Assembly: GCA_038503035.1 (NCBI GenBank)
Contig: JAVSML010000040.1
Span: 434,001 to 498,000, forward strand
Direction of reading: 5' to 3'
Length of the DNA stretch: 64,000 nt
From: Crocodylus rhombifer
Taxonomy: Eukaryota; Chordata; Crocodylia; Crocodylidae
Shown here piece after piece: positions 24,001 through 35,454 of this stretch. Both the position numbers and the translations under genes were made by a program. The notes beneath the pieces are model-generated. The model worked only from the letters and a program-made list of their open reading frames with translations, did not search any database and was not told where the DNA came from. The number at the start of each line of letters is the position of its first letter. Position 1 is the stretch's first letter.

Positions 24001-25320
24001 AGATTGGTTAACCCCCTCCCCTCTCATCCTCCCTGATCACCCCACTCTTTGGCACTGAGCACTCCCACAGACTCTTCACCCCTGCTCTTTTGTCCGGGGT
24101 GCCGAAAATACTTGTTACAATTCTGTTTATGCTAATCATCCATGCTAGCCCTGCACACTTTCCCCTGACATATTCCTGGCATATCCCATATGCCCAGACT
24201 ATGCAGTGGGGATTCAGAGCCTGTACTTGCATAATAGGGCCACAGGACTTTGTCATATGTCAGTGCCACTTGGATTTGTTTTCAGCTGTATCCCATGCTG
24301 AAACTGGCTATGTTATGGGATACAGTGTATACAGTAAAAATAGAGCTCTCCACACAGCAGGTTTCTATTATGGGATTAACCAGTTGTGCCCATACTGTAA
24401 AAACCTGCTAAGAACTAGCAGAGGCAGATTTCCCCAAAGCAGCATGATAACTAAAGTCATAAACCAATTAAGATGACCTAAAATCAGCAAAAAATATGTA
24501 TATAAATCAAAGTAGATGTTTTAGAAATACAATGGCACAATAACATATGTCATTACCATAAAAACTAGTAAAAAGTCAATTGACTTATTTCATACACAGC
24601 ATATTGCTGCATCTGTTAATGCCTGTGAAACTGTAAAATAGCAGAGAGAAAGGTCGCATGTAATGTAAATGTATTCATGAGTTTCATAGTAAGAAAATCC
24701 TTCAGCTAAACCAAAAGAGACATCGGACATTCCTGACTGAAATACAAAGAATATATTAATGGTAGTGCTAACTTCTGGCATAGTCTAAGTAGCCTCTGCA
24801 GTGGCTATTGTTCAGTTCATGGCAGACAGAAAGCTTTGAAATCCATTATGTTCATTCACTTCCAAATCCAAGCGAGGTTACTCATTTACTTAATCATTGC
24901 TAGGTGTGGAAAGATTGTTTATACTTTAAGTGGTATTATAATATATTCTGCAGGTGATTAAAGATATCAGACAGGCAACAAGCATAGAAGGAGAAAATCA
25001 ACAATACAGTATGCTGCAATAAAGCACTCTCTTGGCTATCTGATCAAAACTTGTTTTTCCAAAAAGTATTTTCTCTTGCCCCTTCTTATTTCTAGGATCT
25101 TGATATAAAGTCATCAGCATTCACAGTGTAAGATTAGATTTAACATGTTTCTAAAGCCCCCCATTAACCTTTCAGAAAGTCTGACATTTCCTGAGTCACC
25201 AGACAAGTAAGTCTGTTTCTATCAGGGTAGACAGTCTCGTCTTAAATCACTTGCACGTGTCAATAATGACTACTTTCTTCACTGGAGAGCCAAATGAGAA
25301 GGGTGGGGGACTGCTAGCCA
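24001..25320. other. Unique noncoding stretch
   Basis: I see no gene, microsatellite or named repeat. Frames of up to 128 codons occur (24090-24476, +) but show no motif or conserved composition that I recognise. Confidence 0.45.
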
Positions 25321-25339
25321 GACTGAGGGGGTTTGTTTT

Positions 25340-25440
25340 CTGTATACAAGTGGAATTTGGGCTGCATACAGATATTCGGGAATTTCTGCCTGCATATGAG
25401 TGGAATTTGAGCTGCATACAGACATTTGGGAAGGTTAGGG
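25340..25440. repeat. 50-bp tandem duplication
   Basis: Two units with the order AGTGGAATTTG, GCTGCATACAGA, ATT(C/T)GGGAA follow each other with a period of 50 bp (TGGAATTT at 25351 and 25401). It is a small local duplication, with no more copies in the window. Confidence 0.75.
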
Positions 25441-25489
25441 GGAGGTTAGATCACATTAAAAATAGCAACCCAAGCTAAGATCATTCAGG

Positions 25490-25690
25490 ATGGGGGGCTA
25501 GCAGGAGGGTTGGGAGGCTTGGGTGGTGGGGGTGAGCAAGCTCCAGGGGGAGGGAGGGACAGGCAGGGTCCAAGAGGGTTTGGTAATATCAGGGAGTTTG
25601 TGGAGTCTGTGGGGGGAAGAGGGGTTCCCTCCCCCACCCCCTGGAACCAGGGGCTATGTTTAGCTCCTTGCCCCCACCCCCCGGCACTCA
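25490..25690. repeat. G-rich then C-rich low-complexity segment
   Basis: Runs of GGGGG and GGAGGG up to about 25620 are followed by CCCCACCCCC. The two halves are partly complementary and could pair or form G-quadruplexes. No coding sense is seen. Confidence 0.6.
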
Positions 25691-25699
25691 AAGCAAACC

Positions 25700-27004
25700 T
25701 CATGCAGCTCATGCTAAACCCACATATAATTTTGAATTTGATAGCAAGCAACTTTTTCAGGAGACTGACAGACAGTAAGAGCTTCAGGATATATACAATG
25801 GTAGCAAAGGCAACACAGCGTGGTCTGTGTTGTCACTCCTGCTGAGCCAGCATTTGTTTGTCCTTTTTCTCATTTCAAACAAGCAGGCATTCCCACTTTG
25901 CATGTAACCACATTTTTGACTGTTCTCCATCAATTAAACATCATTAAGCCTATGCGTTACTGCAGGCCTCAGGTCTCATATACTCACCTAATTGACTGGA
26001 ACAGTTTTTGTAGCTTCAGGTCTAAATTTTCAAGCTTGGGCCCTTAAAACTAGGTTTTCTAAATGCATTTTTTGGAACTGAAATACAACTACCTGGATTT
26101 TTTAAACTGCTCACAACTATCTTGGACTTCCGTGGAATGTACTAATACATGGGGAAAAAATCACAGTAGCTCATTCTTATTTAAGGGCCTTAATATGGAT
26201 CTAGGTGCCTAACTTTAAGCACTGAGGTTTGGAAATTTTGGCCAGTATATTTGCAATATCCTTTAAGCAACAAAAAAGGATAACAGCAGAGGTTATACCT
26301 ATTTACCTGAATCCAAGACAGCTTTGAATTTAAGATAACCCTGCAATAACTAGGCTCTACATATGGAAAATTATGAATTATGAATGTGTTATAATGTTCC
26401 ATGCACAGAATCTAATTATTGGAGGGTCATCTTAAATTTGTCCCCCTCCACCACAATGACAGTACGGAAAGTGGAGAAGAAATGAATGGCAGGGGGCAAG
26501 TAGCCTGCCCCCCTACCATTTGCTTCCCTGGTTTCTGCTCCCCTAGCCACTTACTCTCCCCTGCAATGTGCCCCCACCCTGTGCCTACCACTACTTGCTC
26601 CCCTGCCTAGTGCCTGCCCCCTACTCTGCCCCACCACCTACCACCACTTGGCCTATACAGTAACTCCAGCTATAGCATGGAGTATGGAGTACATGGTGGC
26701 TCTGATCCTGGCCATGCAGGTTGGGATTGGAGCTACTGCACCAACCTTGCTGCTGTGCAATATCTCCCCACCTGCCCTACTTCTCTCCCCACCCCATACA
26801 ATGTAGCCTTGCCCATGTTCCCCTCACTCCTCACAGAATGATGTTGCCTTCCCCAGCCTTCTCTACCATATGCGGTCTTGTCCACACCATGAGCCAGAGC
26901 CAGAACTGGAGCTGTAGCAGCTACCTGCCCTAGCTGTACTTGAATCCAAGATGACCTTTCTTTTTCCCTGATGTTGAACAGCTTTATTTCTTTAAATTAG
27001 CTGT
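25700..27004. other. Noncoding stretch, partly pyrimidine-rich
   Basis: 25700-26400 is AT-rich unique sequence. 26430-26900 is C-rich, with CCCCACC-like words and no recognisable element. No gene is seen. Confidence 0.45.
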
Positions 27005-28690
27005 AATAGAATCATAGAAGTAGGGTCAGAAGGAACCTTGTAGATCTTCAAGTCTGACCCCCTGCCTGGGCAGGAGAAAAAAACTGGGCTCAAATGATCC
27101 CAGCTAGGTAGGCATCAAGCCTCCTCTTAAAGACACCCAGGGTAGGAGCCAGCACCACTTCCCTTGGAAGTTGGTTCCAGATCCTAGCCGCCCTGACTGT
27201 GAAGTAGTCCTTACAGATGTCTAATCTAAACCTACTCTCCAACAACTTGTGGCCATTATGCCAAGAGGCGCTAGGGGAAACAAGGTCTCTCCCAAACCCT
27301 TTTGGTCCCCCCTAGTAAGTTTATAGACTGTCACCAGGTCCCCCCTAAGCCTTCACTTGTGAAGGCTGAACAGGTTCAGGTCCCGCAGTCTCTCATTGTA
27401 GGGTCTGCCCTGTTTTCCCCGAATCATGCGGGTGGCCCTCCTCTGGACCCTCTCAGTGTTGTCCACATCCCTCCTAAATGGGGCGCACAGAACTGGACAC
27501 AGTACTCCAGCTGTGGCCTGATCAGTGTCGCATAGAGGGGGAGGATCACTTCCTTGGCCCTACTTGAGATGCACCTGTGGATGCACGACAAGGTGCGGTG
27601 AGCCCTGCCAACCGTGACTTCGCATTGTCGGCCCATGTTCATTTTGGAGTCAGTAATGACTCCAAGACCCCTTTCTGCCTCTGGGCTCTCAAGAAGGGAG
27701 TTTCCCATCTTATAAGTGTGTTGCTGGTTCCTACTTCCCAAGTGCAGCGCCCTGCACTTGTCAGTATTGAAGCGCATCCTGTTTTTGCTATATCCTGTAA
27801 CCTATCCAAGTCTTGCTGCGGTCTTTCCCTCCCTACTAGTGTGCTCACCTGACCCCAAATTTTGGTATCATCAGCGAATTTAAACAGGTTGCAATTCACC
27901 CCGTCGTCCAAATCGCTGACAAAGAAATAGAATAGTGCGGGCCCAAGGACCAAGCCCTGGGGGACTCATCTGCCCACTTCTCCCCAGGTTGAATATGACC
28001 CATCCACCACCACCCTCTGAGTGCGACCCTTCAGCCAATCTGCAATCCATCTGACTGTGTAGGCATCAATGCCACAGTTGCCCAATTTTTTTAATGAGGA
28101 TGGGGTGGAAGATGATGTCAAAGGCCTTGCTGAAGTCCAGAAAGACTACTTCCACGGCAACACCTGCATCCAAAGCTTTTGTGACCTGATCATAAAAGGC
28201 AATTAGGTTGGTCTGATATGACCTGCCCCTAATGAAACCGTGCTAGATGCCCTTAAGCATCATCTCTGAGGCCGGTCCATCGCAGATGTGCTCCATGATG
28301 ATCTTCTCAAAGAGTTTCCCTAGGACTGAGGTAAGACTGATGGTCCTATAGTTGCCCAGGTCCTCTCTCTTCCCTTTTTTAAAGATGGGGCCACATTGGC
28401 TATCTTCCAATCATCTGGCACCTGGCCTGAGAACCACAAGCACTCGTAAAGCCATGCCAAGGGCCCTACAATAACCCCTGCTACTTCCCTCAACATGCTG
28501 GGGTGGAGAGCATCTGGATCCGCTGATTTGAACACGTCCAGCCACTCTAGAAGCTCTCTAACCCGGTCCTTCCCAACCTGAGGTCTGGAGGCATTCCCCT
28601 CGAGTCCGTCTTGCATCATGGTGGGGAAGTCCCGGTCCCTGCCCAAGAAAATGGAGGTGAAGAATCGGTTAAAGAGGTCTGCTTTCTCCT
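27005..28690 (-). mobile_element. CR1 LINE, 5'-truncated, ORF2 reverse-transcriptase part
   Basis: Read on the minus strand, the sequence runs from the start of the reverse transcriptase to the CR1 3' end, finishing in CTTCTATGATTCTA near 27005. The 3' UTR carries the usual GATCATTTGAGCCCAG and GGGGGTCAGACTTGAAG words. The coding part is split by frameshifts and stops, so it is dead. The 5' break at about 28690 abuts a CR1 3' end in the opposite orientation. Confidence 0.9.
27424..28646 (-). pseudogene. CR1 ORF2 reverse-transcriptase remnant
   Basis: ORF2 encodes the endonuclease/reverse transcriptase that makes the LINE copy at the target site. Visible in order on the minus strand are SGQVPDDWKIANV (28320-28646), a finger/palm part around 28100-28300 with FSKAFD-like spelling, FADDTKIWGQ (27639-27953), which is the F/Y-A-D-D catalytic motif, then DKCRALHLGSRNQ and RPQLEYCVQFCAPH (27424-27777). 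The frame changes at least three times between these blocks. The endonuclease domain is absent and the C-terminal RRATRMIRG region is not in an open frame. Confidence 0.85.
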
Positions 28691-28797
28691 AGCTGTGATC
28701 ATTTGAGCCCAGTTTTTTTTTCTCCTGCCCTGGCAGGGGTTCAGACTTGAAGATCTATAAGGTCTTTTCCAACCCTACTTCTATGATTCTATGATTG
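28690..28797 (+). mobile_element. CR1 3'-end fragment in opposite orientation
   Basis: A 107-bp CR1 3' UTR on the + strand runs from GATCATTTGAGCCCAG to CTTCTATGATTCTATGAT. It is nearly the exact reverse complement of 27005-27112 and so forms an inverted repeat with the other 3' end, 1.6 kb away. It separates the reverse-transcriptase remnant from the ORF1 remnant. Confidence 0.85.
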
Positions 28798-28899
28798 GTA
28801 TATAGGCAATCCCCTGATTTGGGAGACTGTTTGGACCCCTGTTTCTTACCTGGGCACTCCTTGCATTTGTCACCTGTCTTGCTCAGGTGGTGTCTCCTT

Positions 28900-29580
28900 G
28901 TCTTCCTGTGGCCCCCTCCCCCAGCGATGCTAGTTTAAAGCTCTCCCTATGAGATCAGCCAACCTGGAAGAGAAGATATGCTTGCCTTTAGTAGAGAGGT
29001 GAAGCCCATCTCACCCCATCAAGCCCCCTGCCCAAAAGCATGGGTCATTATCAAAGACCCCAAGGCCTGCCTGGCAGCACCAACTGCGTAAGCACTGGTT
29101 GACCTTGCCCATGTAGGCCTCGTGTCATTGTCCCCGCCTACTCACTGGAAGAAGAGAGGAGAATACCGCCTGTGCCCCCGTCTCCTTAAGCTTATCCCCC
29201 AGAGCCTTGAAATCCTTCATAATGCAGTCAGGGTTGCCCCTGGCCACATCATTCATCCCCACGTGGATGACAACCATGGGGTCCTGGTCTGCAGGTCATA
29301 TGTAGGCCGGGATCCTCTCTGTGATATCTCTAACCCGAGCCCCAGGCATGAAGCAGACCTCCCACGTCATGGGGTCAGGCCGACAGATGGGACCTTCCAG
29401 GCCTCGTAGGATGGAGTCTCTGATGACGAGGACCCGGCATTTCTTCCTGCTGGTGTTCGCTCTCTGCCCATTCTTTACCATGTGGGGAGTGACATCGTCC
29501 CCACCAGAGGCAATTTCACTGTCTTTCTCCATCACAGCTGCCAGAGCATGGAACCTGTTCCCCACGTGGGGGTAGATTAA
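28900..29580 (-). pseudogene. CR1 ORF1 remnant with SGNH-esterase domain
   Basis: Read on the minus strand in one frame with about three in-frame stops: VLVIRDSILRG (block I; the usual GDS reads RDS), CFMPGARVRDITERI, VVIHVGMNDVARGNPD (GxND, block III) and DGLHLSTKGKHIFSSRL (DxxH, block V), ending LIGRALN-stop. These are the hallmarks of the esterase domain found in ORF1 of many CR1 elements. The upstream (N-terminal) zinc-finger or coiled-coil part is not seen. Stops interrupt the frame after PAYI, before HEAY and before DGLHL. The ORF1 is in the same orientation as the reverse-transcriptase remnant, but the intervening endonuclease is missing. Confidence 0.8.
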
Positions 29581-32500
29581 GGAATGAAGGGAGAAAATGA
29601 CATCCTATCAGCTTCCCCATTATTCTTCTGAAGGTGAGAGAAAAATCTTCTGTCCTTTAGACTTCATCTCCCCCCTCCCAAAACAAATTAAAGCAACTTA
29701 AATATGTAAGGTTTTTCCCTGGTGTAAGAGAAACTACTTTTGAATATGAAACACAAGATACACCAGCAAGAATTCTCAGCTTGCCTGTGCAGACAAAAAA
29801 TTAATTATTTTATATTTATGGTGGTAGTGACCCACATTTTTTTCAAAGGAGGGCAGTCACATCTTGACAATGACAGCCAAATGTAGCTACTTTTCCTTGT
29901 CATCAGGTCTCTCAATAGCAGGTCTAAGGAACTAGTAAAACAGTATGTATCTGACATGTTCTATCACCACCTTTTTTTTAGTGAGGAATCGAACAATAGA
30001 TATGTTATGCAAAATTTACTCTTAGGGAAAAATATTATCGGTACTAATAATGTGCTCTGAAAGTACACAAGAGGACTGTTGGTGCCTGCTAATTCATTTC
30101 AAGCAAATATTTCATAATTCAGACCTTTCAGAATGTCAGATTTCAGCTTGAATGGCATGGCTGAAAAACAGCTCCCCAGAAAAGTGCTAAAATTATAATG
30201 AAACATTCCAAGACTTGTACGTATTAACTGACCCATTCCTAAAATGTTGTTTTTAAAACCTGTCTTTTAATCATAGTTTATATTTTGCCTCATTGCTTTT
30301 CAGAATTTTCCTAAATATCCCATTAAAGAATAGAGGCAACATAGTAATATTAAGGCCATCCGTTAAAGTGAAATGTGTAACTATGTAGAAACCAATACAA
30401 TAGTGTTGATATGTTTTTTTGGTTTACTAACAAATTGAATCTCGGGCAGGCATGATGACATCTACTGATATGTCAGTGCTACAAATTATATTTGACATTT
30501 TAAAGCAGATTGCATGGCAGAGATGTTCGGTCAAATCCTGATCTCAGTTATATCAAAATAATTCCAGAGCAACTCCACTGCTGTTAGTGGAGTTACTGGT
30601 ATACTTTAAATCCGAAACTGTTTTGTGGTTTCTAAAACCTCAGGCCTATGAAAATTATAGGCTACATCTACATAGTACAGTGCTCCCTGTGCCAGAAAAT
30701 AAGGGTAACCCTAAACTTCATTGTTGGAAGCAAAACTACCAGAGACTGACTAGAGGATTTCCACATAAGAACCAAGAATGGGATTGGAAAATTGACAGTA
30801 GTATGCAATTCAAAGACACTGCTACCTGATGTAGGAAGCACTCTATCCCGAACTGGATGGAAGAAGGAAGCACGTAGTCTCCTAGAAATATACCAACAGC
30901 TTTGTGGAAGTTCTTGTCATGATCCTCCTCAGTTACCACATAAAGCCATTAGCCAAATCAAACCAGACAAGAATATATTGTGATACAAGGTCTGCACAAA
31001 AAAATATAGTTACATATACACTGTGTTGTGTTCATCACTTGCCATGCCCTGCCCTTTCCTTAAGTATTTTAGATAAAGTAACTGTGACAATGTGACCAGT
31101 TTATTACTCAGTTCTCATTTGAACAGGATCATGAAGAAGTATGACTAAAATATGCTAGCTGTTAACCAAAAATTTAAAGAAAAGAAACTCCACCCAATAA
31201 TGGAAATACACTCCCAATCTCTCAGTCAGGAAGAGAGGGAATAATCAAGATGGCCATGATCCTTAAATTGTTCTGTATTGTTTTCTCTGATGTAGCAAAT
31301 CATCAGACCCTCAACACTGTTAATACTTCCCTTTGGAATAGGACCTGATTTCCCTAGGGAGGAATGCAACAGCAACAGTACACAATACAGGGTGGATCCC
31401 AAACACTACTTGAGAGCATGCTGGTATTGCAGTGATGTGTGGTAATAAAATGGGCTGATGGGCTGTCTTATATAGCATGGAATAAATGGCTAACAGTATT
31501 GAGGTATTTTAATGTAAAGATTTACATAGGAAATGCCTCTATGTAGAGAACTGAATAAGTAGGGTATATGGTCATTATTGCTTAGCTCAAAAGATAAAAT
31601 TGGTACAGGAAATGAAGGAAAATGGTCTTAATGGACCAAATTCCATTTTAATAGAAGTCTGTTGAAGTCAACAGGATTACATCACGGATTGTTACTGAAC
31701 CATTTATCCACTTCATCAGCTGTACTGTAATCTAGACAATCACTGATTTATCTATTTATTTTGTTTTGTTTCTTTCAAATATCTTTAGATTAAGTATTCA
31801 GAGCCATGATGAAGAACACCAGGAAGAGAACAATAGAGCATAGCCCCTTGAACAACAACATTTCAACATGTTTTTAAATTATTTATGACAATGGCACCAG
31901 ATTGGGGTGGTGGTTTCATCCCAATAGGAAGTAAATAACAACGACATAGGAAGCCAATTCCAATAGTGTAGCTCATAGATTGTGTACAGATACTTAAGCA
32001 TGAAGCTTTTTATGGCAAGTGTACCTAAAACCTTACATGAGCTTAGGCGTAAACATTGCTTACTTATTTTGCTATATGCTAATATGACTGCATGACAAGT
32101 ATGGCTACTGTAGGCACATGCATCCCATATATATGCATATGCTGGACATAGTCCCTGATCTAACTACTTTTAGAAATTCTACTATTAATACTTCAAAAAT
32201 ATTATCCACAAACACTAGCATTTTAACAAAATTAATGAAATATTTGAAGAAAGCGACTGCTATGTAAACTGGATGCCTATTAACTCTGCCAAACAAGCCC
32301 AACAGGGAAGAGGAGTGTTATTCACAGTCGTGGCCGTGTACATGAACAAGATTGCTTATATTGTATTGTAGGTTAGAGATAGGATTTCCAGGAGTATTCA
32401 GCAAAGGATTATATTTCAGTGGGAGTAGAGTTGCAAATTCAGGGTGCTTTTGAAAATCTCATCTTTGATATATACACATGATAATTTCAAATGGGACTGC

Positions 32501-32967
32501 ACACTGTATTTTAGTTCCAAATTGAAATCCAAATGTTCACAGACTTGGAGAACACTTAGATATGAGACTTTGATTTTGGCCCATCTCTGTGTAAAGTGAA
32601 CAGATAGCACAGGAAGCCAGAAGTAAGTTGGGGGAAAGGGGAAGCAGTGGGCCCAGTCTGGGCCAGCAAGGGAGGGGGAAGCAGGTGTGGTGTTTACACT
32701 AAGATGTAGTTAGAGCAGCATGAATGGCGTAGCGGAGAAAGTCCTGCCCTGGAGTGGTGTAACTTTGAGCTGCATAACAAGTGCTTAAAAGCAGTTTCAG
32801 GTGTTAATATACAGACCATCCAGGTGTTAATAGCTCCAGGAGCTACCCAAAATTACTGTTTAACAAGGCCCTACATCACTTTTGAAAATGATTTTTAGAA
32901 GCCAAAATCATGGAGATGCTTTTTAAAATGTTACCAGCTGTCTACATGCTACATATTTTGATTAGAC
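29581..32967. other. Unique AT-rich noncoding stretch
   Basis: No gene, repeat or microsatellite that I can name. The frames are short and show no family motif. Confidence 0.5.
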
Positions 32968-33515
32968 CAGGGTACTCAACCTCTGACCCGTGGGCCACAT
33001 GTGACTCATGGAGTCATGGAATCTGACCTGTAGGGCTCCTACCACATCAGGAAACTTGGCAGCAGGGGAGCAGTGGCCATTAGTATGGCCAACCTTCCCA
33101 CCCTGCCAAATTTCCAAAACCTAAGCCCCACATGACTGATTGGAGCCAGGCTGCATCCCCTTCCCCTGATGGGCTGGGCCATGCCTACTCCCTCTACATA
33201 TGAATCAGGTCTGGGTTCTAGCTGGTCCATGTCCCTTCCCCACAATGGGGCTTATTTGGGGCCAAGTCACACCCTGTTTTCCCCAGGGGCCAGGTTGGGG
33301 ACAGGCCATGACCCCTTTCCTCCCACAGGATTAAGCCACACTTCCTTTTCCCTGTGGGGCTGGGTTGGAGCTGAGCTGCCCTCTCCATGTGGCTGGATGG
33401 TACACACTGAACCCTACCTGGGCACTGGAGTGGGACCACTGGCCGGATCCAGTCTGTAGATGAAACAGGCATTGCCTATCTCACCCATGGGGGGGGAAAA
33501 GGTTGAGTACCACTG
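32968..33515. mobile_element. Nonautonomous hAT-like element, GC-rich core
   Basis: The left end CAGGGTACTCAACCTCTGAC and the right end AAAAGGTTGAGTACCACTG are inverted repeats. The flanks GATTAGAC (32960-32967) and GACTAGAC (33516-33523) are an 8-bp target duplication with one mismatch. The core contains several degenerate GGGGCTGGGTTGG-like units of about 50 bp and no coding sense. Confidence 0.85.
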
Positions 33516-33591
33516 GACTAGACAGATGCATGATTCATTTTTATTTAAACTGGTTTGGTTTGTTTTAACAGTGAACAACAATTCTATCTAG

Positions 33592-34458
33592 GGCTAGATA
33601 CAGACGTTTACATATATCGCACTTTAAGCAGGCAGAAAGAGCTCTAAAGCTGCAACTAAACAGACATTCTTAGAGTGCTTTAAAAATGGCAGATCCCACT
33701 CTAAGTTAACCCTGGATGGACGTGTACTAACAAAGTGCTTTCTGTTAATGCATTCCGACTGTGCCAGATCCCACTGAGAGTTAACTTAGAGTGTAATCGC
33801 CACCATCCCAGGTGGCATTGCACAGGGCTGCGCCTAAGCCTGGGCTGGCCCCGTCCCCTCAGCTGTCACTGATCCAAGTCAATGACAGCCTCTGATTCCA
33901 GCCTGGTGCATTGCCATGTTGGGGAAGGGGTAGAGGTGGTTGGGGAATGGAGGGGTTTCTGTCCATGTAGCCACCACAGCCCAGCTGGGTGGGCAGGGAG
34001 GGGGCGGCTGCAGGGGATACGTTCCTGGCTTTCTATCCCCACAGCTGCCCCTGCCAGGTCATAGCACAGAGCAGACCAGGCTGATGAGTTATGGGGAGAG
34101 AGATCCAGGGTTTCTTCCCCCCGGCAGCAGCAGTGAGCTGCTGTGGGGGAAGGGCTCGGGGGGATCTTTGTCCCAACAGCTGCCCCTCCCAGGCTGCTCT
34201 GTGGTACAGCCTAGGTGGGTAAGAGAGGGGGGCTGCAGGGACAGGTCTCACCCCCCCCCAGCCACTGCTGACAGTCATCATCTGGAAGGGGGTAAGGCTA
34301 AAGAGACAGGCCATCAAACAGCCTCATGGGAGACATGCAAGTGTCCCCAGTAGCCAGCGAATGTCTGTCTATTTCACATGTGCTCTTATAGTACTTTAGG
34401 TAAAGCATGATACTTAGACCACTTCCTCCAGGGGCCCTTTGAACATCTGTACTTGGCC
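33592..34458. mobile_element. TIR element of unassigned superfamily, GC-rich core
   Basis: The left end GGCTAGATACAGACGTTTA and the reverse complement of the right end, GGCCAAGTACAGATGTTCA, match over most of about 19 bp. CTAG or TAG lies at both outer edges. Just inside the left end AGATCCCACTCTAAGTTAAC and AGATCCCACTGAGAGTTAAC repeat about 85 bp apart. The core (33820-34340) is GC-rich with CAGCTGCCCCTNCCAGG-like repeats. There is no transposase. Confidence 0.65.
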
Positions 34459-34563
34459 TAGATTTCTATACCACAGCCACCAGGTATAAGGTATAAGAGA
34501 CGACATGCAATTCAGTCCTCACCATCGCTATGCTGTCTGACTAGTTTTACACGTGTCAAGTTG

Positions 34564-34678
34564 GGTTGTAGTCACAATGGTCTGAGAAGTATACAAGAAG
34601 CAGTATTTGTTTGATGATATCTTTTATATGACCAGTTTTATAGTGGGAAGAGATATTAAACAAGATTTTAGGCACTAA
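34564..34678 (-). mobile_element. Penelope-like 3'-end fragment
   Basis: On the minus strand it contains GTGCCTAAAATCTTG, then ACTGGTCATATAAAAGATATC and CAGACCATTGTGACTACAACC. This is the diverged form of the tail seen at 50526-50828 (GGTCTAATAAAAAATATC and GACCAACACGGCTACAAC). No coding part remains. Its partner in the opposite orientation lies at 34985-35075. Confidence 0.55.
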
Positions 34679-34679
34679 G

Positions 34680-34969
34680 GGCACCTATATATGTGCAAGA
34701 CACTGGCTTCGATATGCACCAATTAGCATGATTAGCTAATTAGATCAGATTAATGAAGTAGCCTTCACATCAAGTGGAGCCTCCAGAAGCTTCTGCATTA
34801 TGTGTATTCAGCATCCCTGTGCTTGAAAATGGCAGTCCCACTGCCATTTTGAAGCACAGGATGCTCAATACACATGACACTGAGGGGACGTTAATTAGAG
34901 CTGCTCTCAAATCTGCTGGAATTAAAACTGCCCCTTCCCCCACCATGGAACACATGTAAAGGCACCCTA
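34680..34969. mobile_element. MITE with TAA duplication and long central hairpin
   Basis: The ends GGGCACCTATATATGTG and CACATGTAAAGGCACCC are inverted repeats, flanked by TAA on both sides (34677-34679 and 34970-34972). The centre is a hairpin with arms 34801-34835 and 34841-34874, which pair over about 35 bp with three mismatches or gaps around a 5-base loop. The TAA duplication and ends fit PIF/Harbinger. No coding capacity. Confidence 0.75.
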
Positions 34970-34984
34970 AATGCCCTTCCTGAG

Positions 34985-35075
34985 AAAGCAAGATGACCTG
35001 ACAAAAGTCATTTTGTGCCTAAGGATTTGTCTATCAACTTTACCAACCATATAGCTGGTCCAATAAAAGATAGTA
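34985..35075 (+). mobile_element. Penelope-like 3'-end fragment
   Basis: It contains CTGA followed by a hairpin (CAAAA/TTTTG at 35002-35015), a GGATTTGTC word, and AGCTGGTCCAATAAAAGATAG. The order matches the Penelope-like tail at 50692-50775. The distal GACCAACACGGCTAC part is not present. Confidence 0.55.
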
Positions 35076-35454
35076 CCAAGCATTTAAAAGCAGAACCAGA
35101 GAGAAAAGGAGCATGCTCTGACATAATTTTTCCTTCTCTTCTCATTCAAAGGTAATACTGATTAATATAATTTCCCACGTGTTCTCCTGTCTTTCCAGTG
35201 CACTCTTTTGAGCCCAGGGCTACTGGAACAGAGAAGAATGTGATTTTGGTGGACTAGAATTCCTCAGAAATGTGCAAAAATGTATGATCCCCTGAGCTTC
35301 CAGATAGATGCAAATTGAAGAGTTTCTGAATGACAGCGGGTTAGTTAATTTAAAGTTTTGTTTCACAAAAATACTTGCTGGCTTTTAGATGGGATTGGGT
35401 ATTTCTAGCTAATTTATTTTATAATGCTTATTAGGGCTGTGCAAAATTTCACTG
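35076..35454. other. Noncoding stretch
   Basis: No gene is seen. The last part has AGGGCTGTGCAAAATTTC (35434), which matches the start of the repeat at 48776. Confidence 0.45.

Noticed and set aside
28320..28646. Possible host protein with SADPDALHPSMLREVAG
   Set aside because: It is the standard reverse-transcriptase N-terminal block of CR1 ORF2.
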